Part shown: piece by piece, positions 12,201 to 21,260 of the stretch | Numbering within the stretch: position 1 is the first letter of the stretch | Layout: each line of letters begins with the position of its first letter | NCBI GenBank assembly: GCA_032718475.1 | Contig: JAUCBJ010003817.1 | Location: 1 to 46,471 of the forward strand | DNA length: 46,471 bases | Reading direction: 5' to 3' | From: Nemertoderma westbladi | Taxonomy: Eukaryota > Xenacoelomorpha > Nemertodermatida > Nemertodermatidae | Translations under genes and position numbers: made by a program | Notes under the pieces: model-generated | Database searches by the model: none | The model's input: the letters and a program-made list of their open reading frames with translations, nothing else | Told to the model about the DNA's origin: nothing

Positions 12201-15200
12201 TTCCACACTTCACATTAATTAAATTAATTCAAATTAATTAAATATACATTAAATGGTATAAGGATCAAGCGGTAATGGCGAAGTATTGAATAATGTTATC
12301 GTGTTTTGTTTTTTAAGTTAATTGTTTCCAAGTCGTATATTCCCTGTATGTACTTCTCGCTTGCCACGTCTTTAGCCGAAAGTGATCCATTACAAATGTT
12401 TTCTAATATTGATTTCTTGTTGTAGTCATATAGTAACATTGATTGTAGCGAAGGGCAGGGGAAATACTTCCTGCATTTTGCAAAAGTTGAGGCAAGGCCC
12501 TGATAGATTGGTAGAGACCGTTCTGAAGAGTTAAATTGCACTGTAGCGTAGGACTGGTTGTAGGATGCAGTTGGGTGATTCGAATTAATAGTCCAATGGC
12601 CGCATGGAAGGATTCGATGTCTAAGTCGTATGTCCTAAATAATTTTAGAATTACAGAGTTACTTACATTGCTACCGACATGTAGGAGGCTGCGTAGTTTC
12701 TTCCTATAATGGACATTTACAGCTGCCCTTTCCTCCTCTGTTAAGGCTCCCATCTGGAATATTAAATTATAGAGTATAACTGGTTTGGCATACGAGTTCC
12801 ATAAGGTTGCGAGGTCGTCGACTTTAACATGCTTTGCAGTCCACCCAGTTCGTTTGAAAGTTTCACTCACCACAGTAATAGATTTGATGCACTCATTATA
12901 TATATTTGTTTTTGTGGCATTAACTTTGAAACCTAGGAGTTTTAGTGATGTTGATGCCGCAACTAAGTTAGTTGCGGTACATAGTTAGAAATGTCGGTGT
13001 ACGGTTCGTGGACGTGTTTGATTGAGTGGCCATCCATCTGGTCTTTTGCTGCTCGATTTCTAGTCCAATGGATTTGAGATGGCTTTGAATTTCCTCAGCC
13101 ATGGTTTCTATATCATTTGGGTTCGTACTTAAAAGTATAAAATCATCGGCATAGATTATGCAGCCTATCCAAATCCCATTACTGATACAGCCAAATCCCT
13201 TGTTCTTCAGACTAGCGGTACTGTCAGCGGTATAGAAATTGAAAAGGTATGGTGAGATTAGTGATCCCTGTTTTATGCCACGTTTGACTAGAAATCCTAC
13301 TTTGTCAATGCTGTTACCGAAACGAAAGAACATTCGCCCAATCGCATAGTAGTCGAGAAGTAAGCGGCAGATGTGTGGATCTATAGCAGCCGAGAGTTTC
13401 TTAAACAGATGTGAAAGATCCACGTTGTCGAAAGCAGCCTGGATGTCCATCTGACAAACATACACTTGCTTCCCATGTTGACGTTGGTTCTCAATTGCTT
13501 CCAGTATTGTTCCAACTACAAAATCTGCGCCAATATTCTTTTTATATGCAACTTGGTGTTCATTCTGCAAGAGATCTGCTAAATAGTGTTTTAGCACCAG
13601 GGCCTCAAACACTTTTCCAAAGATGCTTATTGAACATATTACCCGATATGATTTCCCGTTATTTGTGCTCTTCCCTTTTCCTTTGTATATACTAGTGGCT
13701 GCTGTGTTGCCAAATTGAGTTGGCAGCCGGCCAATATTTAAGGCGCATTCTAGAATTTTTCTTATATGCTCGCATATGGTGTCACTGTCAGTATGGGTGA
13801 GATGTTCTATGGTTAGGGATTCGCGGTCAGGTGCCTTTCCTTGAGATAGAGACAATATGGCTTTCTGGATCCATGTAACTGGTATAACAGGTGTTTGAGA
13901 ATTTAAGCACCTTTTGTTTACTTGATCCTTAATATTTTCTTTAGTCTCGGTGTCCAATTTTGCTGGGGTTCCCAAACTGTCCTTATAGTAGTTGCGTATA
14001 GATTCCTGTGTGGTGATGGAGGAGGTGGTTGGAGGTTCACTTCTTTTGGTTGAGAAAAAGTGCCAGAATTGTTTGGGCTCTTTAATTCTCTTGTTAGAAT
14101 AAAATCGAACCTTGTCCTGTAATCTGTTGGCTGTTAGAAAATTTCGTAGGTTCCTGGTTGCCTTTTTGGACTCCCGAAAAGCAGTGTGCAGTTTGTTTCC
14201 GTACTCCGTGTCTTTGTTTACAGTATGTGACCATGCGTTGTGAAGCCTTTTGGTAGTTCGTGAATACTCATGAAGTCTATTGTTGCGTATCCGAATATTC
14301 TTGGTTTTCCTGCGGACTTTGACTTGATTAATACATTTTAATGCAGCTACTTGCAGAATATTTGTCAGAGCAAGCATATAATTTTCCATTGTGTCAAAAC
14401 TCCATGAGGACGGAGATTGTGGAAATTCATGTTCAAGAATATTGAGTTCGTTTGCAACCATTGAATTATATTCATCTAGTTTTGAGCTTGGGGTTTTCGC
14501 CCACTGGTATCTTGGTTGAGTGTGTGTGCTTCTACATTTAGTTTCATTTTGTGGTTGAGGGATGGGTAACTGTATGCTGCAGTATACTGGAGCGTGATCG
14601 GAGTGATTGAGTGCATGGTCATACTGGGCCACATACCCACTTGATAGATGAGGTAGAACAGATTGTTGGTGATAATGTGGTCGATGTAGGAGTGTCCATG
14701 ACCATAGAAGGTGGCAGTGGGACCACTAAAAAATTTGGAGTACGTGTCAATAGCTGTCAAATTGTTTTCATTCATGAAGCTGAGCAGAATTTTTCCCCGA
14801 GCAGAGGGCTCCATTCTCATATAGCGATCCCCTTGCGTTGCACCAATATCTCCATTTGTGTCCATAAGCATGATAGTAGGACCATCTTTATGCAATGAAG
14901 CTAGTGCGCTGAGTCTATTCAGAAAGTCATGATATAATTCTGTGGATTTACCAGCATCTGGGGCATACCCGGTGACAATGAGAAAAGATTCATCGCAGTT
15001 TTTGAATGTTATATCCATCCCAATAATATCGTCATGTTTTCGTCATCGTTATTGTTTTGGTTAGAAAATCCGGCCTTAACCTGCTTCTTTCCATCAATTG
15101 GTAATTGTTTTTGGCTATAAAATGAGTGTTTTGCTACATCATGTGGTAATCTTGTAGAGGTCATTTCGGCACTTCTGAATTTTGTTGTCAGTACAGGGGG

Positions 15201-18200
15201 CCCGTTTCCTGTTTCGAGGGTATACAGGAACTGTTTCTGCAGCTGCTAACTTAACTGCCTCTGTGAAGGCAGTATAGCCCTCACAGTGATCTGCCGCCTC
15301 AGAGGCAAGAGCCTCATACCTGTTGCTCAGCTGTAGTGTGAAGCTGGATCTCACACTTGGCTGTTGCAACAGAGAGGACCAGTCATGCCGCGGCAAGGCA
15401 GATTTCGTTGTTCTGCTAGCACGCAGACTAAGTCTTACCTTGGCCACAATAAGGCGGTGATCACTGGAGAAGGGTCGTAGTGTAAATGCATTACAGTCTT
15501 GTATAGAGCTCCTGTAAGATACTTAGCACTCGGGGTGTGTCGGATATCCAAACCGCCCGAAATTCCGGCCGGTTTTTGAGGAAAAAATCCGGTTCCGGAT
15601 CCGGGCGGATTTCAATTTTTTGGCCGGCTATCGATTTCAACTAATTGTTGACAAAATTTACAATTAATGTAAATTTTCAACAACAAAAAACATGACGCGG
15701 TACCCTCCCTCAAGTTCTGTTCATGCATACAGGTACCATAGCCGATTTAGGATAAAGTGGGAGATATAAAAAAATCCGGCTTTGTGTGGAATTCCGGCCG
15801 GATTTTTTTTAGAAATCCGGCTCCGGCTCCTGTCTGGCCGGTTTGAAAATTGTCAATCCGGCACATCCCTGCTTACCACAAATATGTTAGGGGTTTGCCT
15901 GTAGTGACTAGCCCCTGTGCTACTCTATGCACAATGGTGAACAAAATTAACACAGTTACTGTATGACAAATTGATACAGTTACTGATAGCTTGTGTTTGG
16001 CTTGTGTTTGGTACCGCCGTAAGGCTTTAATTTTTACCTTGACTTTATTAGGTAGCAATCCCCTTTGGTGGATGATAATAACTGCCATAAAATGGCTGAT
16101 GGCTAATTGTATAGCCATCAGCCATTTTATGATGTAAAGGCTGGTGGATAATTGATGGCTATATCGGTTTCTGAGGTGATGATGTACATATAGGGATAAT
16201 AATCCCGTAACATTATGCAATTTATCTCCATTGCTATATACTACTATAGGGGTATGTAAAAAAGTAAAAAAATTATCCACATGGTGGAATTTTTGAGGGA
16301 ATTTTTCTGAGCGTAATTTGTGACCAAAAACCTCAATCTTTAACGTACCTCTCTCATACTAATCATCTACACTTGTAATGTAAGCTATTTGTTTATAGTG
16401 GTGATTATCTTGTACTGTACCCTTGTATATTTTATCTTACTTGTGTCATCTTTATTTAACATCCTCTACACCAGGTTCAGTTGTAGCTGGAGTTGTTGGA
16501 TTGACCATGCCAAGATATTGTCTCTTTGGAGATACTGTAAATACAGCATCTAGAATGGAATCCAATGGAGAATCTCTAAAGATTCATGTTAGTTCTCAAT
16601 GCTGCGCGATTCTGGAACAGATTGGGGGATATATTTTAGAAGAAAGAGGATTGGTGGCAATGAAAGGGAAGGGTGAAGTTCTAACATATTGGTTGCTGGG
16701 TAAGAAAATATTTACCAACCATAGAAGTTCAGTAGCCCATATGGACCAGCAAAATGTTTCACCTTGTTATTGTTCTATTCGGAAAAAATTTTCAACATCA
16801 AAAGTTAATTTACAACACCAAATTTAATAATATGCCCCTACAAAATTTCATTTACACCTTGAAAAGTTAATTTGCAACATCAAATTTACGGCATCCAAAG
16901 TGCATTTTTATTTAAATACCGGATTTTTCGGATTAATATGGACATCTTACGGATATAGATCTTATGGATATCTTATCATCCGTATTCAATGTGAAGGTAT
17001 TAAATTGTTTAATTATTTACGTGGTGCCAGCCTATCCTTTTTACTGTTTTATTGCCTATTTATTGCCTATTGTAAATAATTGTGCAATGTGTTTTATTTA
17101 TTGATTCCTGAAGACAAAAGCTAAATGAAAATTATAAACTTTTTTTACAACCCGCCATAGAAAAAACTATTAATTGTAAAGACCCTCATAGCTCTATTTA
17201 ATAACATCACATTTTTTATACCGGCCAGTGGCCTATTCTATTAAACCTGAAGTCTGAAGCTGCATACGAGCAACTGTGAGATGATTGATATCAGTCCAAG
17301 GCGATCTAAATATGTCCACATTTGCCATTTTTATTATTTTTTTATATACGTTTTTAATATTATAAGTGAATATTAATATTACGTTTGTTTAAGTTTAATA
17401 ACCATATGATGAGTTACTATAAATAATATTTTATATTATCAGGAAAAGCACCAATGCAATATGACAATCCTAATATCACTAATGGAGAAATTCACAATGA
17501 AAATCAAAATAAAACGTGAGTAAAGTCTAATATTTTATTTATTTAATAGAAACTATAACTAAACCTTAATTACATAGATCTAACAATTACAAAATGACAG
17601 GGATTCGAACCACCATTAAAACACCTGCCTGTTTAAATTAGTTCCGTTACTCAGTTTCACTGAATTACAACACTATATAAAACTGCAGTGATTGTAATAG
17701 AATATTTAAACATATTATTTTCAGAAATAATCTAGCTTTGCCTCAACTTCCTGAAAAACAAATAAAAACGAAAAAGATACAATTTGCTGGAGATGATGAT
17801 GATGATTCCAAACTAGTCGAATATATTGCAAGTTAGTACCTAATTATATGTATTTTATGTAATATTTGGTAAATCGTGCGCTCACTTAAGTGTACGGCGT
17901 GATTTTGTGTAAATACAAATAAATGCCAGAAAATTTATCAAGCCAATAACAATATTACTACTGTCATTGGCTGTGGCACAACCTATTAACAGCTTGAATT
18001 TTAATTTAATTTAATCTCGTACATCGAATATATGAAACAAGTACAGCACAGCACAACAAAATTAATGGTAGATAATATAGAATAAAATTATGGTTTATTG
18101 CAATAGAGTGAACAAGAGACCTATTAGAGCTTATTGCAATAGAGTGAACATAGAGCAAAAACGACTACGTGGATCCAATATAAGTTAAAATATCATTTAA

Positions 18201-21120
18201 TTTTAATTGATCTGTTTCACTAACATTTTCTCTACAATCTATAATTTAACAGCGCTAAAAAGCGTAGAATACATTTACGGGAAACATGTAAGCTATTTAC
18301 AAATTTAACAAACCGAGATTGCACCATAATACTCGCAGGGGAATAAACTACTTAAGCACTATGTTTTCAATAATATATCTGTGAGAATTATACGGTAATC
18401 GAAACAATAATCTAACATTTATATTCCAAGCTGAATAAATTCTAGAACAATCGTCTGAAAAATTGTCCCACTGATTACTGCCGTAAAAACTCATACAATA
18501 AATACGTTGTAAATAACACAGAATATATGGATTATATAAATAATAATTCTTGTCATATTGAGTTTCTTAAGTACATCTAAATGCATGATATTTCTATAAT
18601 CCAGAACATGTCCCAAATGTACAGCTTCGCTCACCCATGGTAGAATAACCAACCCCGTTAACTCTAATTTTCCCAACAGGTTCCACCCATACTGGCCCCA
18701 GACCAAATGCGATACACTTTGACTTGGACTTATTTGCAATATTGCGTCATATGAGAAATTATATTCGTAATTAGTTTCTGTTAGTCTAAATTTTAACAGC
18801 GTAATACCAACTGTTACCATGACATCTAATGTCTCTAGGCTATTATGACGACGAAGCCTGCAACACAACGATATCAATAAACTACTGTCCTAAAGTAGCG
18901 TCTGGTAGTATTATTGTAGTTACTGGTGTAACAACCGCAAACACGAAAAGTTCAATATCTTTATCTAAATTTGATATATTTATTTGATAACAATTTGATA
19001 AATTTAATTAAATTTATGTTAAAATTTACGCGAATATATTCTTCTTTGAAATGCTCATTCAGAAATCCCTTAAATTCCTTGAAAATATTACTGCAATATT
19101 TTATGAGCGGTTTTTCATTTTTTATTTTCGTTTTAGTTATTAGTGTAAGTGCCAGGTGAAGTTTAATAACATAGATACTATGAATGGTGATAAATTTATA
19201 GATATAACACATCATATCTTCATTGTAATAACGATGCATATTTTTCTTATGCAGGCAAAGCTACGGATAAATTTCCAAATGATGAGCATACTGAGAATAA
19301 TAACCCCAATGATGGAAATTATGTAAAGTTAGTAGTGCATTAAATTTTATCCAACATTAAAGAACATTTCGATAAAAAAAATAAAACGTATATTCACTCC
19401 TAAATACCGTCCTGTTAATAAAACACAAAAATTATTTCAAGAGTATTGTTATCATAATTAATTACACATAATTAATATTTCCAGAAATAAAAAGAAAAAG
19501 AAGAAAAGAAAGAAACGAAAAACAAAAAATTTGAAATTCGCCAACGATAATTCTATTGAAAATGAAGGTAAATACAGTGAATACTATCATCGATTTATTA
19601 TCAGGATGTAATTGATTGATTGCAAGTAGAGAATAGGTCTTAGTTGCTTTTTATACAGAGTTTGCTTCTTGCATATCCTATCCACATGGTTTTTTACTTA
19701 ACTTAGTTGAATGTATATAATAATAATTACTTAACTATACCGGTCTGTGTTACACTGGGGGTATTTCATCGTAAATCAAAGACCAGTTATATTACGGAAT
19801 ACATGGTTTCGTCATGAAATTCCATGGGTAAGTCCCCTTTCATGTCAAAACTGAAAATCCATCTTCCATATTGGTTACGAATGTCCGAGTTCGTTCGACC
19901 TAGTAATAGTAGTATATTGGTTACTCTATAATTGTCAATATATTAAGCCCTTCCCTAATTATAGTTGACTTTAATAATGATTTTGCATTCCCTATGAAAA
20001 TTAAATAATAGAAACCATTTTTCATTAGGAATGCTGAGAAATGCTAATATGTATAAAAATCTAAAATCTAATTTTCAGGTGAAGAAATGAAAATAGAACA
20101 ATATAGTAATGAACGCGATGCAAATCATATTCCATTAAATATAAATGACAGGTAATTCAAATTAATAAACCAATCCCAACCATAAATACATATTATCATA
20201 ATCTATAGCAATAATATTCATTGTCAAAATAAAAATATTACTAGTTTATTTATTAATGTAGCGAAGTCAATATGACAATATCTGATTTTCTTTATTACAT
20301 TTACATTTATCTGACTTTCAATTTTAAAAACTTTTGTGATGAATGAATGCATAGAGAGATTATAGATAGAATAATAATTGTCCCAGATTTCAAACATTTC
20401 ATTCTGTGTTTCAGATTTCCAGATCATTGCGAATTTGTGCACAATCCTACCATTCATACACACGATTATGAAAACCGAGACGCAATGATGTCCAACGGGG
20501 GAATACCATCCTCTTATAGTGAGTAAAATACATTTTTAATGCATTTTACCACCATTTTACGTCGTGCATTAGCAAGCTGATATGTTTGGTATTGGAATAT
20601 TGGTCCTTGCTGAGCTTTCTGGGCAAAATGGAGAAAGAAATAATCATGTAATATTTCTTTTTTATGTTTGTTACTATGTAAGAGGATGAAATTGAATAAC
20701 ATTTTTGAATATTAGAAAGTAAAAGATAATTTATTTATCTTAATTTGTTAGAAATGCTAATTACGTAGTCAACAGTATTCAGCGTTCAAACTACTGTATA
20801 TCCACAATTATATCTTTCAGTCTGTCCCCTTAGGCATCCGCACAGTAAACATGTGCTGACTTGTTACGTGACTAACGGCAACCGCCTTGTAAATTTAATT
20901 TATGTTCAAGCTAAATATTATCTATCCCTTTGAGTCAATTAAGAAACTAGCTAATTAATTATTATATATTTTCTTACATCTTCCAGGGGCACCATATGGA
21001 ACAACACCAATAAAGGAAGACAATCTAGAGAGTAGAGGAACAGCAGTCGGCATATCTACAGAACATTTTCAACAAAAAACTTTGGTCACAGTCATTACAA
21101 TGCCTCCAATATCATCTTAA
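6120..21120 (+). CDS. Guanylyl cyclase A, catalytic domain and long C-terminal tail (gene span, 11 visible exons)
   Basis: Exons: 6120-6243, 8312-8450, 8828-8932, 16475-16699, 17443-17515, 17725-17831, 19255-19327, 19485-19567, 20079-20151, 20415-20518, 20987-21120. All junctions are GT/AG with matching phases, giving 412 residues to the stop at 21118-21120. The first four exons encode a full class III cyclase domain of membrane guanylyl cyclase type, which converts GTP to cGMP. Metal-binding Asp residues are in FSDIVGFT and [10 protein letters not shown]. Guanine-selecting Glu and Cys are in KVETIGDAY and [11 protein letters not shown]. The catalytic Asn/Arg are in NTASRMESN. Seven further exons add about 214 residues of charged, low-complexity tail, far longer than in most receptor cyclases. 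The first visible exon begins in mid-codon, so upstream exons must exist, or once existed; none is recognisable between 1 and 6119. Confidence 0.85.
6344..8235. repeat. 44-bp satellite array, about 43 units, with higher-order variant pattern
   Basis: The head-to-tail unit begins GAATTACAGTAACTTTTGTC and ends AATAGTGTGC. Units differ mainly at two sites, giving three types: AACTTTTGTC, AAATTTTGTC and AACTTTTATC. The last unit (from 8192) is degenerate. The array fills most of the intron between the first two visible exons of cyclase A. Confidence 0.95.
8312..8450 (+). CDS. Cyclase A exon: central cyclase domain
   Basis: Acceptor TTTCCATAG/GTTGTT, donor GCAG/GTGAGA. It encodes [13 protein letters not shown], then [18 protein letters not shown] and NLHA. 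It contains the guanine-contacting Glu (KVET) and the second metal Asp (IGDAY). Its 139 nt match the cyclase B counterpart at 26889-27027. Confidence 0.92.
8828..8932 (+). CDS. Cyclase A exon: cyclase domain up to RIGIHS
   Basis: Acceptor TATTTCAG/GAGAGA, donor TCTG/GTAAGA. It encodes [17 protein letters not shown] and KLRIGIHSG. Its 105 nt equal the cyclase B exon at 25311-25415. Confidence 0.92.
8933..11239. other. First part of a large cyclase A intron
   Basis: No coding exon is recognised. Positions 9240-9410 look like interspersed-repeat debris (for example GACGTTTCGATTTATTCAAC), and 9708-9782 holds a tRNA-like SINE head. Positions 10970-11050 are rich in GGTACCGGTACC-type palindromes. 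Confidence 0.4.
9708..9782 (+). repeat. tRNA-derived SINE head (relic)
   Basis: An A-box-like TAGCTCATTTGGTTGAG is followed at normal spacing by a B-box GGTTCGAGCCC. The anticodon and acceptor stems do not pair well, so this is a SINE or tRNA pseudogene rather than a functional tRNA. Confidence 0.5.
11240..11970. repeat. 68-bp minisatellite, left part
   Basis: About ten units share TTATTGTTTTGGTTAGAAAA, TCCCGCCTCTGTAACCTGCT and CCTTTCCCTCAATTAGTTAA, with a 68-bp period in the best-conserved units. The array is interrupted at 11970 and a remnant resumes near 15045 after a LINE. Confidence 0.85.
12403..12873 (-). pseudogene. LINE C-terminal region, frameshifted
   Basis: A 156-codon frame following the reverse transcriptase of the same element. 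It includes [25 protein letters not shown] and [18 protein letters not shown], typical of the segment after LINE RT domains. Sequence just upstream ([10 protein letters not shown] in another frame) shows the RT thumb, so a frameshift separates them. Confidence 0.75.
12968..14632 (-). pseudogene. LINE reverse transcriptase open frame
   Basis: 554 codons. The order is the end of the endonuclease (SDHAPVYCS), a linker, RT motifs with the YADD catalytic site near residue 490, and a stop after FLTMYRN. Near residue 285 the usual KAPGxD motif reads KAPDRES. The frame overlaps the upstream endonuclease frame, so a frameshift lies near 14600. Confidence 0.85.
14476..15018 (-). pseudogene. LINE endonuclease C-terminal part
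   Basis: 180 codons covering the middle and end of an exonuclease-endonuclease-phosphatase domain ([30 protein letters not shown]). The first catalytic Asn and Glu motifs are missing, so the element is 5'-truncated. Confidence 0.8.
15045..15112. repeat. 68-bp minisatellite, right remnant
   Basis: ATCGTTATTGTTTTGGTTAG followed by AAAATCCGG and ACCTGCTTCTTTCC matches the array that ends at 11970. The array was therefore split by the LINE insertion. Confidence 0.75.
15139..15521 (-). mobile_element. LINE fragment (RTE-like, endonuclease/RT linker)
   Basis: On the - strand the frame reads [20 protein letters not shown], then [24 protein letters not shown] and [15 protein letters not shown]-(x)3-AK-x-RLSLRA is the end of the endonuclease in RTE-like LINEs and is shared with the element at 34735-36949. 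The right side is cut by the MITE that begins at 15530. Confidence 0.7.
15530..15871. mobile_element. hAT-type MITE
   Basis: Imperfect terminal inverted repeats: left TCGGGGTGTGTCGGAT, right (reverse complement) CAGGGATGTGCCGGAT. They are bounded by near-identical 8-bp direct repeats, CTTAGCAC (15522-15529) and CTTACCAC (15872-15879), as expected for hAT insertion. The interior is CCGG-rich with no coding capacity. Confidence 0.7.
15880..16474. other. Intron end with a perfect hairpin
   Basis: No gene is seen. The stretch holds the 20-bp perfect inverted repeat listed separately. Confidence 0.4.
16086..16131. repeat. Perfect 20-bp inverted repeat with 6-nt loop
   Basis: Left arm CATAAAATGGCTGATGGCTA (16086-16105), loop ATTGTA, right arm its exact reverse complement (16112-16131). 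It lies within a cyclase A intron and could fold as an RNA hairpin on either strand. Confidence 0.9.
16475..16699 (+). CDS. Cyclase A exon: end of cyclase domain
   Basis: Acceptor CTACACCAG/GTTCAG, donor CTGG/GTAAGA. It encodes [20 protein letters not shown], then [20 protein letters not shown] and TYWLLG. The Cys of RYCLF selects guanine. All 225 nt, plus 10 nt of upstream and 21 nt of downstream intron, are identical to the inverted cyclase B copy at 24811-25066. Confidence 0.95.
16700..17442. other. Cyclase A intron
   Basis: No coding exon, repeat array or RNA gene is seen. Confidence 0.4.
17443..17515 (+). CDS. Cyclase A tail exon 1 (cassette type 1)
   Basis: 73 nt, acceptor TATTATCAG/GAAAAG, donor AAAC/GTGAGT. 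It encodes [16 protein letters not shown] and HNENQNKT. It enters in phase 1 and leaves in phase 2, like two later 73-nt exons. Confidence 0.8.
17595..17670 (-). repeat. tRNA-like SINE relic
   Basis: On the - strand a B-box-like GGTGGTTCGAATCCC follows CAGGCAGGTGTTTTAAT, as in tRNA-headed SINEs. The 5' half is not a credible tRNA. Confidence 0.3.
17725..17831 (+). CDS. Cyclase A tail exon 2 (cassette type 2)
   Basis: 107 nt, acceptor TATTTTCAG/AAATAA, donor GCAA/GTTAGT. It encodes [10 protein letters not shown], then [14 protein letters not shown] and KLVEYIA. The KTKK-IQFA-D motif recurs as KTKN-LKFA-D in the exon at 19485. Confidence 0.8.
17832..19254. other. Cyclase A intron with a decayed RT fragment
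   Basis: Apart from the LINE-like frame at 18491-18877 there is no recognisable gene; the remainder is AT-rich. Confidence 0.4.
18491..18877 (-). pseudogene. Decayed LINE reverse-transcriptase fragment
   Basis: A 128-codon frame whose middle reads [18 protein letters not shown]. This resembles the W-V-x-x-A-x-HLG-H-x-L segment after the YADD motif in many LINE RTs. No catalytic motif survives, so the call rests on this one segment. Confidence 0.4.
19255..19327 (+). CDS. Cyclase A tail exon 3 (cassette type 1)
   Basis: 73 nt, acceptor TTATGCAG/GCAAAG, donor TAAA/GTTAGT. It encodes [14 protein letters not shown] and NPNDGNYVK, with the same length and phases as 17443-17515. Confidence 0.75.
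19485..19567 (+). CDS. Cyclase A tail exon 4 (cassette type 2, lysine-rich)
   Basis: 83 nt, acceptor TTTCCAG/AAATAA, donor GAAG/GTAAAT. It starts with a dense basic run ([13 protein letters not shown]), then [11 protein letters not shown]. The basic block could act as a nuclear-localisation-like or lipid-binding patch; that is inference only. Confidence 0.75.
19568..20078. other. Cyclase A intron with a LINE 3'-end scar
   Basis: Only a roughly 34-bp LINE terminus (19882-19915) is recognised. Confidence 0.4.
19882..19915 (+). mobile_element. Extremely 5'-truncated LINE 3' end
   Basis: TGTCCGAGTTCGTTCGACCT followed by AGTAATAGTAGTAT matches the last bases and (TAG)n tail of the LINE ending at 36949. 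Similarity stops abruptly upstream. Confidence 0.6.
20079..20151 (+). CDS. Cyclase A tail exon 5 (cassette type 1)
   Basis: 73 nt, acceptor ATTTTCAG/GTGAAG, donor ACAG/GTAATT. It encodes [14 protein letters not shown] and HIPLNIND, with the same phases as the other 73-nt tail exons. Confidence 0.75.
20415..20518 (+). CDS. Cyclase A tail exon 6 (cassette type 2)
   Basis: 104 nt, acceptor GTGTTTCAG/ATTTCC, donor TATA/GTGAGT. It encodes [16 protein letters not shown] and [11 protein letters not shown]. It shares phases with 17725-17831 and 19485-19567, but its sequence is diverged. Confidence 0.7.
20519..20986. other. Last cyclase A intron
   Basis: Nothing recognisable is present besides the flanking splice sites. 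Confidence 0.4.
20987..21120 (+). CDS. Cyclase A terminal exon
   Basis: Acceptor CATCTTCCAG/GGGCAC. It encodes [17 protein letters not shown] and ends [11 protein letters not shown] before TAA at 21118-21120. Reading-frame continuity with the preceding exon supports the model. Confidence 0.75.
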
Positions 21121-21228
21121 CTTATTCAGTTGAAGATTTACGAACATCAATGTTATACCGTCAAATAACTATTTATCACATTATCTAGAATATTATGTTG
21201 AATACAAATGAGAGAAATGCGATATGGT

Positions 21229-21260
21229 CATAGCGTAGTCTATTAATAGAGTACGCTATG
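21229..21260. repeat. 32-bp near-perfect palindrome downstream of cyclase A
   Basis: CATAGCGTAGTCTATT plus AATAGAGTACGCTATG equals its own reverse complement except at one symmetric pair (positions 10 and 23). It lies about 110 nt after the stop codon, possibly in the 3' UTR. Confidence 0.85.

Larger units (their letters stand above)
11971..15044 (-). mobile_element. 5'-truncated non-LTR retrotransposon (LINE) with endonuclease and reverse transcriptase
   Basis: Read on the - strand. 15018-14476 encodes the C-terminal part of an apurinic-type endonuclease ([26 protein letters not shown]), and HSDHAPVYC continues in the frame 14632-12968. That frame holds the reverse transcriptase: [11 protein letters not shown] (motif A), [15 protein letters not shown] (motif B) and [10 protein letters not shown] (motif C). 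A further frame change near 12960 leads to the C-terminal region 12873-12403. At least two frameshifts and the missing endonuclease N-terminus make it inactive. The 3' end is a short (ATGA)n tail at 11971-11986 (CATT repeats on the + strand). It sits inside the 68-bp minisatellite. The clade is undetermined. Confidence 0.9.

Noticed and set aside
16700-16827. Cyclase A ending in the read-through frame after WLLG
   Set aside because: A consensus donor CTGG/GTAAGA is present in both paralogues and downstream exons continue in phase.
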